Positions 4,867 through 5,133 of a stretch of 5,133 nucleotides of DNA are shown piece by piece. This DNA is from a bacterium (GTDB lineage Bacteria; Bdellovibrionota_C; UBA2361; SZUA-149). Within the stretch, counting starts at the first letter, position 1; every line of letters starts with the position of its first letter. The position numbers were made by a program, and so were the translations under genes. The stretch is from assembly GCA_003230795.1 (NCBI GenBank), contig QIGM01000122.1:1-5133 (forward strand), written 5' to 3'. The notes beneath the pieces are model-generated. The model had not been told where the DNA came from. It was given only the letters and a program-made list of their open reading frames with translations, and did no database searches.

Positions 4867-5133
4867 CTACTCGATTACCGCGAGGACATCATCTTCACGC
4901 ATGATCAAACGATCTTCGCTATCGATTTTGACTTCCGTTCCGGCATACTTACCAAAGAGCACTGTATCTCCCGCTTTAACATCAAGCGGTCGGATTGTGC
5001 CGTCTTCAGCAACTTTTCCCTTACCAATGGCAATTATCTTGCCTTTCATTGGCTTCTCTTTCGCTGAGTCTGGGATGATAATCCCGCCAGCACTTTTCTC
5101 ATCTTCGCTAAGTCGCTCAACGATGATGCGATC
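4867..5133 (-). CDS. groES: Co-chaperonin GroES (Hsp10), lacking its first few residues at the window edge
   Basis: The frame is open from the right edge (5133) to a TAG at 4867-4869, giving 88 residues that begin DRIIVERL. Compared with the usual 94-97 residues, about seven N-terminal residues (typically M-x-x-RPLH) lie beyond the window. A Met at 5049 is internal and not the start. The mobile loop that docks on GroEL is visible as [16 protein letters not shown] (residues 13-28), with the hydrophobic III contact. The rest is canonical: [30 protein letters not shown], and the C-terminal [10 protein letters not shown]. GroES forms the seven-membered lid of the GroEL chamber. It is followed after 34 bp by groEL in the conserved order of the operon, so both come from one transcript starting off the window. 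Confidence 0.98.
   Translation of the reverse strand, partial: DRIIVERLSEDEKSAGGIIIPDSAKEKPMKGKIIAIGKGKVAEDGTIRPLDVKAGDTVLFGKYAGTEVKIDSEDRLIMREDDVLAVIE

Noticed and set aside
4867..5049. A short groES starting at the Met encoded at 5049
   Set aside because: The frame continues to the window edge with the canonical DRIIVERL and mobile-loop sequence, so this Met is internal.

Overview
The window looks like ordinary chromosome from a Gram-negative bacterium of moderate G+C. The groES-groEL pair (GroEL with the phrases [13 protein letters not shown] and VAAGHDPM) and the secreted Kazal protein beside a zinc-dependent phospholipase-C-like protein recall deltaproteobacterial lineages in the broad sense (Desulfobacterota, Myxococcota, Bdellovibrionota, SAR324). 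That placement is inference from remembered sequences, not from a search. No tRNA, rRNA, insertion sequence, CRISPR array, integrase or phage gene was seen.

Layout. Positions 1-214 (minus) hold the start of an unrecognised membrane protein that runs off the left edge. An 89-bp divergent spacer follows. Three plus-strand genes come next: an alpha/beta hydrolase (304-1119), a zinc-dependent phospholipase-C-like protein that overlaps it by one base (1119-2183), and a small secreted cysteine-rich protein with a Kazal-type protease-inhibitor domain (2216-2569). The rest is on the minus strand. It starts with a small protein with DnaJ-like cysteine repeats (2588-2962), convergent with the Kazal gene. 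After it come a 202-bp spacer with a perfect dyad and the groEL terminator, then groEL (3165-4832) and groES (4867-5133, cut at its 5' end by the window edge).

How the genes work together. GroES and GroEL form the ATP-driven folding chamber and are one transcription unit read leftward; its promoter lies beyond the right edge. The hydrolase and the phospholipase-C-like protein are very probably co-translated and both belong to families that cut ester or phosphoester bonds, so a shared lipid or ester substrate is plausible but unproven. The Kazal gene, with its own strong ribosome binding site 32 bp downstream, may share their transcript, but its product is exported. The small zinc-finger protein carries the cysteine signature of the DnaJ central domain without a J domain and lies next to groESL, making it the most interesting uncharacterised gene here. 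It has its own spacer with a dyad over its translation start region, so it is probably expressed separately from groEL.

I see no convincing new multi-gene system. The points most worth a second look are the orphan DnaJ-like zinc finger and its dyad, the ovomucoid-like reactive loop of the Kazal protein, the apparently cytosolic phospholipase-C-like protein, and a 15-bp duplication at the hydrolase/PLC junction.
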